DNA from: an uncultured Lachnospiraceae bacterium
Lineage (GTDB): Bacteria; Bacillota; Clostridia; Lachnospirales; Lachnospiraceae
DNA length: 47,021 nt
Reading direction: 5' to 3'
Assembly: GCA_947625205.1 (NCBI GenBank)
Contig: CANQNN010000003.1
Span: 174,674-221,694, forward strand
Part shown: in pieces, positions 35,708 to 44,455 of the stretch
Layout of the letters: each line of letters starts with the position of its first letter
How positions within the stretch are numbered: the first letter of the stretch is position 1
Translations under genes and position numbers: made by a program
Notes under the pieces: model-generated
Seen by the model: the letters and a program-made list of their open reading frames with translations, nothing else
What the model was told of the DNA's origin: nothing
The model's database searches: none

Positions 35708-36685
35708 CTATCTCTGTTTTCCGATTGCCCGTCCATAATACCTGCCAAGGAACCTGCCGTCCGCATCGCCTATCGCCACACCCACGATCCGAATCTCTCT
35801 GAGCTTAAGCTGTTCCATGATGTATCCCAGATATGCCGCATGTACCTGCCCGAATGCAACCGCAACCACCGCGCCGTCCGCTTCACGAAGCCGGGTCCAC
35901 TGCCCGTCTGTGATCTCCTGACCCTGTATAATATCCAAGACGCAGATGTCGCCCCACTTCTCCCGCAAATATAAAAGATTGTCATCATAGGCCCGTCCGA
36001 GCGCCCCTAACGCTTTTGCATAGCCGGCAAAGGGCACATCGGTCACCTGCCGCAAATCGCTGGCAACCAGAATACGGTCATCCAGAATATAGTAAAGCAT
36101 CATTCCAAGGAGCATCAGAACGGCACAGACTACAGTCCCCACAAGCACCGCCTGCACCGTTCTGGAATCCGCCACTACCAGACTGCTCTCCGTTGTCTGT
36201 ATCACTTCGATCTTCTTAAATTCCTTCGCCGTGTTTCCGCGTTCCGTGAGCGACCTTCCAACGGCGCGGATAATGGCGTCGCAGCTTTCTTTATCGTGGG
36301 TCGTAACAGTGATGGTCAGAAGTCTCAGATCGGATAGGATCTCCGCCTCCGTTGCCTCCATGACCTCCTGCCTTGTGTACCCTTCCGGCAGATAACTCAT
36401 GGTCACATCGAGGATCGGGTCTGTCGCTATCAAATCGTTCCATGTATACCCGTTATAGGCCTGATACACTTCCCCGGTCTCGTCCGGGGCAAAATCCAGA
36501 TATACCTTGGACACCGCCCTGTATTCTCTTTCGGACTCCGGCACAACATGCGACGCCTCGTATATAGCAGCGCCGAGCGCGGCGCCTGCGGCTGCCGCCA
36601 GTATTACAAGCCATATCTTTCCAAGAAAGCAAAGCGCTGTTTTTTTCAAATCCATACCTGCATCGGCGTATCTGATCTCTCGCAT
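35708..36685 (-). CDS. Wzz/CpsC-like chain-length regulator with a vestigial kinase-like C-terminus
   Basis: 325 residues. A short cytoplasmic N-terminus, membrane helix IWLVILAAAAGAALGAAIY (about 24-42), an extracellular domain of about 140 residues, and a second helix VGTVVCAVLMLLGMMLYYI near 190 define a polysaccharide co-polymerase. The cytoplasmic C-terminal about 110 residues contain FAGYAKALG, READGAVVAVAFGQVHAAYL and EIRIVGVAIGDADGRFLGRYYG, resembling the last part of a bacterial tyrosine kinase (CapB/CpsD) but lacking any Walker A or B motif. It should control polymer length with the EpsG-like polymerase. No separate tyrosine kinase or phosphatase gene is in the window. Confidence 0.85.
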   Translation of the reverse strand: MREIRYADAGMDLKKTALCFLGKIWLVILAAAAGAALGAAIYEASHVVPESEREYRAVSKVYLDFAPDETGEVYQAYNGYTWNDLIATDPILDVTMSYLPEGYTRQEVMEATEAEILSDLRLLTITVTTHDKESCDAIIRAVGRSLTERGNTAKEFKKIEVIQTTESSLVVADSRTVQAVLVGTVVCAVLMLLGMMLYYILDDRILVASDLRQVTDVPFAGYAKALGALGRAYDDNLLYLREKWGDICVLDIIQGQEITDGQWTRLREADGAVVAVAFGQVHAAYLGYIMEQLKLREIRIVGVAIGDADGRFLGRYYGRAIGKQR

Positions 36686-36742
36686 ACATTCAACCTTTCT
36701 CTTAAATGCCGTCCCGCAAATACCGTCCCGGCAAGAAACGCA

Positions 36743-38116
36743 CTATTTACGCATCGCAGTGGTCTGCGTACTGTCCACGCCCTCCGTGCTCTCCGGCCTG
36801 ATAAGAATCTTTAATGTAAGAAGCATAAGCTTTAAGTCCAGCCATACCGAATACTGCTCGATATATGTCAGATCCAGCTTCAGTTTATCGTAGGGCGTGG
36901 TATTATATTTGCCATACACCTGCGCGTAACCCGCCAGCCCGGCTTTTACTTTCATACGAAAGGCAAATTCCGGCATTTCTTCCAGATACTGCTCTATAAT
37001 CTCCGGCCGTTCCGGTCTGGGGCCGATAAATGACATGTCGCCCTTCAGAATATTCAAAAGCTGCGGAAGCTCGTCGATCCTGACCGCACGGATAAATTTA
37101 CCCACCGGCGTAATGCGCGAATCGTTCCTGGCGGCCAGTCTCGCCACGCCGTCCTTCTCCGCATCCACCTTCATACTTCTAAATTTCAGAATATAGAATT
37201 TCTTCTGCCCGATCGTACACCTGACCTGCTTGTAAAAAACCGGTCCGCCGTCATATGCCTTGACTGCGATCGCTGTAATGAGCATAAACGGCGACGCTAT
37301 AATCAAAAGAAGCAGGGAACACACCAGGTCGATCAGCCTTTTAACGATCCGCTGCTCTACTTTAAGCGCATATTCCCTTGTCAGATAGATCGGCGTATCA
37401 AACAGATGCAGCTGATCCGCACCTTTTACGATGACATCCGATATCTTCGGCATCATATATACGCGAACGCTGCGGCTGTAACAATACTTGAGCAGATAAT
37501 TTCTGTCGGCAACGGGAATATCCCACAGCACGACAGCGCCGTACTCCTGCGAAATCTCCTTTTTCACAGCTTCGAGCCCCTCGGATATATTCATGCTTTT
37601 ACCGATCTTATATTTCTCTTTCCGCGATTCAAACTTTGCCACAATGTCATCGATGGATCGCTCCCCGTGAATGATCAGAATCGTTCTGGGCGGAAAAGCC
37701 TTGTAGTAACAGGTATTGCACACAAAGACCCACACGGCGGATGCCACCGTCTGGATGAGCATGGTCAAAGCGATCGGCTTCACGCTCACTACCCAGTTCG
37801 CCATCAGCGAGATCTGGAAATAAGAGATCACATTGGCAAACAGCAGCGCAAAAAATTCTGAGATAAACACATCTGTCGGTTTCAGATAACCTACCTTCAG
37901 CACACCGTAAGTACTTGCAAAGAAAAACAGAAGCACAAAATAGATCAGGATAATAAGCACATGCCCTCTAAAGAAGAAATTGGCCCGTCCGTGAAGACGC
38001 AGATACGGATAGTATTCTTCAAACCAGAAATAGGCATAAATCGCTGTATGAAAAAGCAGTCCGATCAAGGTCAGCTGCAATATGATGATCCTTTTTAAAG
38101 CCTCCATCCGCTTCAT
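36743..38116 (-). CDS. Undecaprenyl-phosphate sugar phosphotransferase (WbaP/CpsE-like initiating enzyme)
   Basis: About 457 residues. An N-terminal part with four or five membrane helices and a degenerate nucleotide-binding domain precedes the C-terminal bacterial sugar transferase domain (about residues 260-450): KRLIDLVCSLLLLIIASPF, GGPVFYKQVRCT, FYILKFRSM, RITPVGKFIRAVRIDELPQL, NILKGDMSFIGPRPERPE and KAGLAGYAQVYGKY. It attaches the first sugar-1-phosphate to undecaprenyl phosphate and so starts the repeat unit. The ATG at 38116 is better spaced from GAGG than the one at 38122. The first sugar (often glucose, galactose or an N-acetyl sugar) cannot be determined. Confidence 0.93.
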   Translation of the reverse strand: MKRMEALKRIIILQLTLIGLLFHTAIYAYFWFEEYYPYLRLHGRANFFFRGHVLIILIYFVLLFFFASTYGVLKVGYLKPTDVFISEFFALLFANVISYFQISLMANWVVSVKPIALTMLIQTVASAVWVFVCNTCYYKAFPPRTILIIHGERSIDDIVAKFESRKEKYKIGKSMNISEGLEAVKKEISQEYGAVVLWDIPVADRNYLLKYCYSRSVRVYMMPKISDVIVKGADQLHLFDTPIYLTREYALKVEQRIVKRLIDLVCSLLLLIIASPFMLITAIAVKAYDGGPVFYKQVRCTIGQKKFYILKFRSMKVDAEKDGVARLAARNDSRITPVGKFIRAVRIDELPQLLNILKGDMSFIGPRPERPEIIEQYLEEMPEFAFRMKVKAGLAGYAQVYGKYNTTPYDKLKLDLTYIEQYSVWLDLKLMLLTLKILIRPESTEGVDSTQTTAMRK

Positions 38117-38146
38117 AATCATACCTCTTTCAAAGGGAGTCCTTCT

Positions 38147-38947
38147 CTATAGCCGTCTTGCCGTCGCTCTGTACGCCCATAGGACAAAATAGCGCGCGCT
38201 GGATACCACGGACAGGTTTTCCCGTCTGCGGTACAAATTCCAGATACGTCTGATCGCCACAAGCTTATTGGATGATAAGGATGCCGCAGGTCTGCGGTAT
38301 ATGGCAAGCACCTCATCAAGACCGTACGCCGTATATCCCGCCCGCAGGATCTGCCACCAGGTAGCCGTATCCTCGCTTTCCACACGGGGCATCCGCATCA
38401 GGTCTGCAGGAATGATCTCTTTATCCAGCAATACGGTAGTCGTAAAAATCACCGTCCGCGACAACGCCTGTCTGTAAGTAAGACTCTCCGGCACGTGCAC
38501 ATCCTTACCGGTAGGCTTTGCCCGTTCGTCGCCAAACGCATAGGCTGTAAACACAAACCCCGCCTGCTTGTCCCGCATAAAGGCAAGCTCTTTCGACAGC
38601 TTCTCAGGAAACCAGATATCATCAGCGTCCAGAAAGGCGATATACCTTCCTCCTGCCGCGTCTATTCCGGTATTGCGCGCCGCCGCTGCGCCTTCATTCT
38701 GCTCTTTGCGCAAAAGTACGATTCTGTGTCCCTTCGCATCGGTATACTCTTCTGCAGAACCTGTCCTGTTATATCCGCCCGCCTTCAGGGTATTACGGAT
38801 AACCTTCACACTGTCATCAGGCGAAGCATCGTCCACCAAGATCAGCTCCCATTCCGAATAGGTCTGCCGCTCTACCATTGCGATCGTCTCTGCAATATAA
38901 TCCCGGGCCCGGTATACCGGCACGATGACACTGACCAGTCCGTCCAT
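38147..38947 (-). CDS. GT2-family glycosyltransferase
   Basis: A 266-residue GT-A transferase: SVIVPVYRARDYIAETIAMV, LILVDDASPDDSVKV, GAAAARNTGIDAAGGRYIAFLDADDIWFPEKL, then EDTATWWQIL. The metal-binding DADD and a short basic C-terminus agree with teichuronic/capsular enzymes such as TuaG. The ATG follows the stop of the GtrB-like gene without gap, so the two are translated in tandem. It probably works early on the lipid-linked chain next to the initiating enzyme. Donor unknown. Confidence 0.9.
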   Translation of the reverse strand: MDGLVSVIVPVYRARDYIAETIAMVERQTYSEWELILVDDASPDDSVKVIRNTLKAGGYNRTGSAEEYTDAKGHRIVLLRKEQNEGAAAARNTGIDAAGGRYIAFLDADDIWFPEKLSKELAFMRDKQAGFVFTAYAFGDERAKPTGKDVHVPESLTYRQALSRTVIFTTTVLLDKEIIPADLMRMPRVESEDTATWWQILRAGYTAYGLDEVLAIYRRPAASLSSNKLVAIRRIWNLYRRRENLSVVSSARYFVLWAYRATARRL

Positions 38948-39877
38948 TTAAAAATCCTCTTTTACAAGATAAATGGGTCTTCTCTTCACTTCCATATACA
39001 TCTTGGATAAGTATTGCCCTACTATTCCCAGGCAAAACAGCTGCACGCCGCTTACCAGCATAATAATACATACCAGAGAGGGCCAGCCCGATGTAGGGTC
39101 GCCGAAGATCAGCGTCCGCACGATGGTAAAAATGATCAGAGCAAACGCAAATACGCAGAACAGCGCGCCCAGCACGGCCGCTATGGTAAGCGGCACCGTG
39201 GAAAAAGCGGTGATCCCTTCCAGCGAATAGACAAATAATTTCCAGAAAGAAAACTTCGTTTCCCCTTTTCTGCGCTCTACATTCTCATATTCCAGCCACT
39301 TTGTCTCATAGCCTACCCACCCGAATATCCCCTTTGTGAATCGGTTATATTCCGACATGGACAGGATCGCATCCACCACCTGCCGCGTCATAAGTCTGTA
39401 ATCCCTTGCGCCATCCACAATCTCGGTCCTGGATATCCTGTTCATGATCCGGTAAAACATCCTTGCAAAAAAAGACCTGACGGGCGGTTCGCCCTTCCTC
39501 GTCACACGTCTGGTCGCAACGGAGTCATAGCCCTGCTCGATATAGCTGTACATTTCCGGAAGAAGCGCCGGCGGGTCCTGAAGATCCGCGTCCATCAGCA
39601 CCACCAACTCGCCCTGCGCCTTCTTAAGTCCCGCATAGATAGCCGCTTCCTTGCCGAAATTTCTGGAGAAAGACACAAGATGCACTCTTGTATCCTGCTC
39701 CCGTAGCTTCCTGACTTCCTGCACCGTTCCGTCCCCGGAGCCGTCATCTATATATATGAGTTCCACTTCGATTTCCTTTTCATGAAAAAAGGCGGCATTC
39801 TTAAACAGCTCATCATAAAAATCCCTGACGTTTTCTTCTTCATTGTAGCAGGGCACGACAACGCTAAGCAGTTTCAT
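38948..39877 (-). CDS. GtrB/DPM1-like polyprenyl-phosphate glycosyltransferase
   Basis: About 309 residues: an N-terminal GT2 domain (LSVVVPCYNEEENVRDFY, IYIDDGSGDGT, LVSFSRNFGKEAAIYAGL, VLMDADLQDPP) followed by two C-terminal membrane helices (about 230-290) and the QYLSKMYMEVKRRPIYLV ending. These are the hallmarks of enzymes that load a sugar onto undecaprenyl phosphate to make a donor for GT-C enzymes. The start at 39877 has AGGAAGG at good distance. With the GtrA protein and several GT-C-like proteins in the window it can supply the extracellular decoration steps. It is the first gene of the long assembly operon, after the terminator of the Spo0A_C gene. Confidence 0.92.
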   Translation of the reverse strand: MKLLSVVVPCYNEEENVRDFYDELFKNAAFFHEKEIEVELIYIDDGSGDGTVQEVRKLREQDTRVHLVSFSRNFGKEAAIYAGLKKAQGELVVLMDADLQDPPALLPEMYSYIEQGYDSVATRRVTRKGEPPVRSFFARMFYRIMNRISRTEIVDGARDYRLMTRQVVDAILSMSEYNRFTKGIFGWVGYETKWLEYENVERRKGETKFSFWKLFVYSLEGITAFSTVPLTIAAVLGALFCVFAFALIIFTIVRTLIFGDPTSGWPSLVCIIMLVSGVQLFCLGIVGQYLSKMYMEVKRRPIYLVKEDF

Positions 39878-39929
39878 GCAGACTACCTTCCTTTCAGTTA
39901 TCAATATGAAATATTTTATCATACATAAC

Positions 39930-39960
39930 AAAAAAAAGGAAGAGACGTATCTCTTCCCTT
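39930..39960 (-). terminator. Rho-independent terminator of the Spo0A_C gene
   Basis: On the minus strand a perfect 8-bp stem (GGAAGAGA/TCTCTTCC, loop of four) is followed by eight T. It lies eight bases after the stop of the Spo0A_C gene and separates it from the assembly operon that starts at 39877. Confidence 0.85.
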
Positions 39961-39967
39961 TTGCCCG

Positions 39968-40348
39968 CTATACCAGTCCGTATTTTAGCCGTATATAGTC
40001 AGCCACAGCTGCGATATACTCGCTGTTTGTAGGTCTGACATATTCATTTGAATTGCAATAGCCGAAAAGTTCCTCAAATAATACGCTGTTTCCCCTTTCC
40101 CATGATACCTCTATTGCATTTCTGATAGCACGTTCGATCTTTTGATCTGTTGTTTTATACATCTTCGCCAGATCAGGGTACAACAGTTTAGTGACGCTGC
40201 CTACCAGTTCCATGTCCTTGGTGCACATTTCTACCGCGCTTCTCAGGTAGTGATAACCCCGTAAATGCGCCGGAATGCCCAATTCTAACATGAAACCGGA
40301 AATTCCCTGCTCCAGTTCCTGTTCGGACACTATACTTTCCTGTAACAT
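39968..40348 (-). CDS. Stand-alone Spo0A C-terminal-domain DNA-binding protein
   Basis: 126 residues made almost only of the Spo0A_C domain. Wording is close to the effector domain of Spo0A: LGIPAHLRGYHYLRSAVEM, VTKLLYPDLAKMYKTTDQKIERAIRNAIEVSWERGN with the recognition helix, and FGYCNSNEYVRPTNSEYIAAVADYIRL. There is no receiver domain, so no phosphorylation site. Compared with Spo0A (TTPSRVERAIRHAIE) the recognition helix has DQKI in place of PSRV, so it may bind related but not identical sites. It is flanked by glycan genes on both sides and has its own terminator, which suggests a dedicated regulator of this locus or a competitor of Spo0A at its boxes. Confidence 0.92.
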   Translation of the reverse strand: MLQESIVSEQELEQGISGFMLELGIPAHLRGYHYLRSAVEMCTKDMELVGSVTKLLYPDLAKMYKTTDQKIERAIRNAIEVSWERGNSVLFEELFGYCNSNEYVRPTNSEYIAAVADYIRLKYGLV

Positions 40349-40430
40349 TCCCTTTTTGCTCCTTCTTACTTCTTTTTGCGCATCATCCTATATTCATAGT
40401 CGTATTACATATTATTATAATATCAAACAT

Positions 40431-40452
40431 CTTACATCCTGTAAATTGTAAG
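40431..40452. promoter_or_regulatory. Inverted repeats upstream of the Spo0A_C gene, possible operator
   Basis: Two nested inverted repeats: TTACA-TCC-TGTAA (40432-40444) and CTTACA-N10-TGTAAG (40431-40452). They lie about 85-105 bases before the ATG at 40348, just upstream of a minus-strand TATAAT at 40414-40419. No T run follows, so it is not a terminator. It may be a protein-binding site. Confidence 0.35.
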
Positions 40453-40459
40453 TTATCGC

Positions 40460-41413
40460 CTACAGCCTTGCTAAATCGGCATTATTCTTAAACCAATCAT
40501 AGGCAAGCCGCACGCCTTCCTCCAGATCTACCTTGTGTTTCCAGCCCAGACCGTGCAGCTTTGTCACATCCGTCAGCTTGCGCGGTGTGCCGTCCGGCAT
40601 ATCCTTATTCCATACGATCCTGCCCTGATAACCGACTACCTTCTGCACCGTCTCGGCAAGCTGTCTGATCGTAACCTCCTTGCCCGTACCGATGTTGACA
40701 TGCTGTTCTCCGCTGTAATTTTCCAGTAGAAAAACACAGGCGTCAGCCATATCGTCCACATACAGAAATTCACGCAGCGGAGAGCCGGTCCCCCACAACT
40801 CCACTGTAGGACTTCCGTTCACCTTCGCATCGTGGAACTTGCGGATCATTGCAGGCATCACATGGGATTCCTGCAGATCATAGTTGTCGCGGGGTCCGTA
40901 CAAGTTTGTCGGCATACAGCTGATAAAATCGTCCCCGTACTGCCTCTTGTAAAATTTACACATCTCAAGTCCCGCTATCTTGGCGATTGCATACGCCTCG
41001 TTCGTCTCCTCAAGAGGACCGGTGAGAAGCGCATCCTCCGGGATCGGCTGCGGCGCCATGCGCGGATAGATACAGGTACTGCCCAAGAACAGCAGCTTTT
41101 TCACGTGATAATCGTGGCAGCACTTGATCACATTACACTGTATCTGCATATTTTCATAGGCAAATTCCGCCGGCGTTGTATTGTTAGCGTTGATTCCTCC
41201 GACCTTTGCCGCCGCCAGCACTACAACATCAGGTCTTTGCGTATCAAAGAAATCCCTGACCGCCCTCTGGTCCGTCAGATCCAGTTCCCTATGCGTCCTT
41301 CCGATGATATTGGAGTAGCCCTTTGCCTCCAAATTCCTGACAATGGCGCTTCCCACTAGCCCCCTGTGTCCTGCCACATAGATCTTATCCGTCTTTGTTA
41401 TTGCTGCGCTCAT
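40460..41413 (-). CDS. fcl: GDP-L-fucose synthase
   Basis: A 317-residue SDR enzyme converting GDP-4-keto-6-deoxymannose to GDP-L-fucose by epimerisation and reduction. Marks: [43 protein letters not shown], the [20 protein letters not shown] catalytic pair, and [13 protein letters not shown]. Length matches Fcl/WcaG. It works with Gmd, whose gene is two genes upstream. A perfect 6-bp hairpin (GAAGCG-GGAA-CGCTTC, 41436-41451) lies in its 5' leader, and GGAGAGG is before the ATG. Confidence 0.95.
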   Translation of the reverse strand: MSAAITKTDKIYVAGHRGLVGSAIVRNLEAKGYSNIIGRTHRELDLTDQRAVRDFFDTQRPDVVVLAAAKVGGINANNTTPAEFAYENMQIQCNVIKCCHDYHVKKLLFLGSTCIYPRMAPQPIPEDALLTGPLEETNEAYAIAKIAGLEMCKFYKRQYGDDFISCMPTNLYGPRDNYDLQESHVMPAMIRKFHDAKVNGSPTVELWGTGSPLREFLYVDDMADACVFLLENYSGEQHVNIGTGKEVTIRQLAETVQKVVGYQGRIVWNKDMPDGTPRKLTDVTKLHGLGWKHKVDLEEGVRLAYDWFKNNADLARL

Positions 41414-41485
41414 TTTCCTCTCCGTTTCCGAAGCGTTCCCGCTTCTTTAGTTTATTTATCTATCAACACATATTGTCCCTGTTAT

Positions 41486-43243
41486 TTACTCTCCGTCCGG
41501 CTCTGCCGCCATAAACCCGTCACGGATCGTGTCGCCCATAAAAACCACATCCGTCTTAACCGGCGCAGACGGGAAGCTCTCATATCCCACCCGGTCGCCT
41601 TCCGCCGGATAATAAAATGTTACGCCGTTGATCTCATAGGGCAGAACTGCAAAATTGTCATAATCCTTCTGGGTGACCCAGTAATCATTCTCATAGCCTG
41701 ACACGATCTGCCCGCCAAGAGCCGCTCCCTTATATATCAGTATCGCAAGTACCGCCAGCGTTACGCATACCCTGCACGCATTCCGCGCCTGCGGCATCTT
41801 CTGCATTGTCCGGACCCGGCCAGAACGCTCTGTACCGCATTCCCGTACACCGCCGGATACATATGTACTGTACAGCTCTCCCAATACTACGGCAGGCGTC
41901 AGATACACGTACACGCAGCCGTAACGCATCAGCGGGGAGGTGCAGAGCCAGAACAGAAACGAAAGGGCCACCGCCGCCTGCACCGGCAGAAACCGCCTGC
42001 GCATTTTACAGGATGCGCCTGTCATGCAGACTGCACGCACAAGCAATATGCATACAGACACCGCCGCTACCGCTACCAGGCATTTGTCCATACCGGCAAG
42101 CGCATGATACCAGTCTGGCAGCCATTGTCGTATCGGAATGTCATATCGCAGCACGTCCGTATAACCTCTTCCGAAAACCTGTATCTCCCTGGCATCATAA
42201 TCCGCTATGCCTTTCGGTATTTTCCATGCCACATCCAGCAGATCTATCTGCGTAAAAGGATAGACCATCCATCCTGATATCAGCATATTCCTGATCAGAT
42301 ACGGTAGTGCCGTTCCAATCCCCAGCAGCAGATACACCGCCGTTTCTTTAAACCGCCTGCCTTTTATCAGATCATATGCCGGGCAGATCACAAGCAGCAG
42401 TATCAGCGCCGCCGAGAGCTTCACCGTCATCAGAAATACCCCCAGCACGCAGAGCATTGCATAAGGAAATATATCCCGGACATCCTCTTCCAGCAGATCC
42501 AGCCACCGGATTATAATATAAAACGCTGTCAATACCATAAAATAATCCGATGCAGGGGAGATCATCTCATCGAAAATATTTACCAGATAATATACGCACA
42601 TGAGCCTTGCAAAGTCCGATGTGCGAAGCCTTCCTCTTCTGATGGAAGCCGCCATCTCCAGGCAGACCGCCGCCAGCACAAACGCCAGCCAGCCCGCCGC
42701 ACAGTGATAGGATTGTCCGCCCATAAACGACATACTGTACAGGGCAGACAGGGCAAACGACGAACTGTTATACGCCAGTCTGCAATGCAGGTTACCCAAA
42801 CCCCTGACCGTTCCGTACTCCTCGATCCATCTGATGCTCTGCGCGTGATACAGGCTCGTGTCATAGTGGATGATTCCTCTCGAGGCGCCGTATGCAAATA
42901 GTAAAAAGAGGAACAGTATAGCAAACACTTTTCCTCTTTCTCCCTCCCGATTCTTCCGTATAGCCGCCCACATTTTCCGCAGCATACCGCCTAAATGCCT
43001 TCTGTAACAGCAGACTACAGCCACGGCGCAGACGCACAGAATCAAATTTGCCACAAGACCGACACCGTCAAACAGGCTGAAAAACTGACTGTACACCGTG
43101 ACAGCCACTAAGCCGCAGACAGGATAGGAATCCCTGTATCTGACCCGGTATCCGGTCCGGGCCGCAATTGCATGCAAGATGCCATACCCGACCGCAAAAG
43201 TTGTGAAAAACATGTAGATCCATATCGCTGTCACTGTAAGCAT
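41486..43243 (-). CDS. Polytopic membrane protein, GT-C-like
   Basis: A 585-residue protein with about 11-12 hydrophobic segments and a C-terminal extracellular stretch of about 70 residues. The loop HYDTSLYHAQSIRWIEEYG followed by RLAYNSSSFALSALYSM, in the first long extracellular loop, has the acidic/histidine pattern seen in GT-C-like membrane proteins. It lies six bases after gmd, with the ribosome site inside the gmd stop, and 72 bases before fcl. That position suggests a role with the fucose-containing glycan, possibly as a polyprenyl-phosphate-sugar transferase. Function is not established. Confidence 0.72.
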   Translation of the reverse strand: MLTVTAIWIYMFFTTFAVGYGILHAIAARTGYRVRYRDSYPVCGLVAVTVYSQFFSLFDGVGLVANLILCVCAVAVVCCYRRHLGGMLRKMWAAIRKNREGERGKVFAILFLFLLFAYGASRGIIHYDTSLYHAQSIRWIEEYGTVRGLGNLHCRLAYNSSSFALSALYSMSFMGGQSYHCAAGWLAFVLAAVCLEMAASIRRGRLRTSDFARLMCVYYLVNIFDEMISPASDYFMVLTAFYIIIRWLDLLEEDVRDIFPYAMLCVLGVFLMTVKLSAALILLLVICPAYDLIKGRRFKETAVYLLLGIGTALPYLIRNMLISGWMVYPFTQIDLLDVAWKIPKGIADYDAREIQVFGRGYTDVLRYDIPIRQWLPDWYHALAGMDKCLVAVAAVSVCILLVRAVCMTGASCKMRRRFLPVQAAVALSFLFWLCTSPLMRYGCVYVYLTPAVVLGELYSTYVSGGVRECGTERSGRVRTMQKMPQARNACRVCVTLAVLAILIYKGAALGGQIVSGYENDYWVTQKDYDNFAVLPYEINGVTFYYPAEGDRVGYESFPSAPVKTDVVFMGDTIRDGFMAAEPDGE

Positions 43244-43249
43244 AGATAT

Positions 43250-44314
43250 CTATGCCTTTCTCTTGTAATCTTCGCAGCTTATGCCCGCGATCTGCTGTAA
43301 GTCTGCATTCATCATCATGGATACCAGACCTTTAAAATCCACGTCCCGCTTCCAGCCAAGCTTCTGCTCAGCCTTAGCGCAATTGCCCCACAGCAGCTCT
43401 ACCTCTGCGGGACGGTAAAATTCCGGATTGACATCCACCAGCAGTCTACCGGTCTCAGCATCATATCCCTTCTCATCAACGCCGGTCCCTTCCCAGCGGA
43501 TCGTGATGCCCAGCTCCCCGAACGCCGCCTCTGCAAACTCTCTGACCGTATGCGTCTCATTGGTTGCAAGCACATAATCATCGGGTGCATCCTGCTGAAG
43601 CATCATCCACATGCCTTTGACATAATCTCCCGCAAATCCCCAGTCTCTCTTGGCGTTCAGATTGCCGAGAGACAGCTTCTGCTGTCTGCCCGCTATAATA
43701 TTGGCGATCGCCAGCGTGATCTTTCTCGTAACAAAATTCTCTCCACGCCGCGGCGATTCATGATTAAACAAAATACCGTTGCACGCAAACATATTGTAAG
43801 ACTCCCGGTAGTTTACCGTGATCCAGTATGAATATAACTTGGCAGCGCCGTAAGGGCTCTTCGGATAAAAGGGAGTATTCTCACTCTGGGGCGCCGTCTC
43901 CGGTATCCCGCCGAAAAGCTCGGATGTGGAAGCCTGATAAAAACGGCATGTCCCACCGTTGACCCGGATCGCTTCAAGCAGCTTGAGCGTACTGACACCG
44001 GTTGCTTCCGCCGTATACTCCGGCACTTCAAAAGAAACACCCACATGTGACTGCGCCGCCAGATTATATACTTCCGTTGGCCGAATCTCGGCGATGAGAC
44101 GCATCAAGTTGCTGGAATCTGTCGTATCGGAAAAATGCAGGAAGAATTTGGTATGATAATAATTGGAATCAAGAATATGGTCTATCCGAGCCGTATTGGA
44201 AATACTGTGCCGGCGGATCAGTCCGTGTACCTCATAACCCTTCTCCAGTAAAAACTCAGCCAGATAAGAGCCATCCTGCCCCGTAATACCTGTGATTAAA
44301 GCTATTTTCTGCAT
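43250..44314 (-). CDS. gmd: GDP-mannose 4,6-dehydratase
   Basis: A 354-residue SDR enzyme making GDP-4-keto-6-deoxy-D-mannose from GDP-mannose. It has [34 protein letters not shown], the catalytic STSELFGG and [11 protein letters not shown] (Tyr/Lys), [17 protein letters not shown], and [16 protein letters not shown], all diagnostic for Gmd. With Fcl it provides GDP-L-fucose for the repeat unit. AAAGGA precedes the ATG, and the preceding 141-base spacer holds a candidate promoter. Confidence 0.96.
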   Translation of the reverse strand: MQKIALITGITGQDGSYLAEFLLEKGYEVHGLIRRHSISNTARIDHILDSNYYHTKFFLHFSDTTDSSNLMRLIAEIRPTEVYNLAAQSHVGVSFEVPEYTAEATGVSTLKLLEAIRVNGGTCRFYQASTSELFGGIPETAPQSENTPFYPKSPYGAAKLYSYWITVNYRESYNMFACNGILFNHESPRRGENFVTRKITLAIANIIAGRQQKLSLGNLNAKRDWGFAGDYVKGMWMMLQQDAPDDYVLATNETHTVREFAEAAFGELGITIRWEGTGVDEKGYDAETGRLLVDVNPEFYRPAEVELLWGNCAKAEQKLGWKRDVDFKGLVSMMMNADLQQIAGISCEDYKRKA

Positions 44315-44347
44315 GATTCAGTAATTCCTTTCTCATCTTTAATGTTT

Positions 44348-44376
44348 ATTTTCTCATAAAACCGCAATGCTGTAAA
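44348..44376 (-). promoter_or_regulatory. Candidate promoter of gmd
   Basis: Minus strand TTTACA (44371-44376), 17 bases, GAAAAT (44348-44353), 33 bases before the gmd ATG. The -10 box is weak, so gmd may also be read from the rfbD promoter. Confidence 0.35.
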
Positions 44377-44408
44377 GTCGTTCCCATAGCATTCAGGAGC
44401 ACCGCGTC

Positions 44409-44452
44409 CTGTATATTTCTTGTATATTTCTTGTATATTTCCTATATATTTT
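44409..44452 (-). repeat. Four tandem 11-bp AT-rich repeats between rfbD and gmd
   Basis: Three near-identical copies of (C/T)TGTATATTTC and a fourth diverged copy (CTATATATTTT) follow each other from 44409 to 44452, just downstream of the rfbD stop. The arrangement looks like slippage-generated short tandem repeats; no function is evident. Confidence 0.7.
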
Positions 44453-44455
44453 CTC

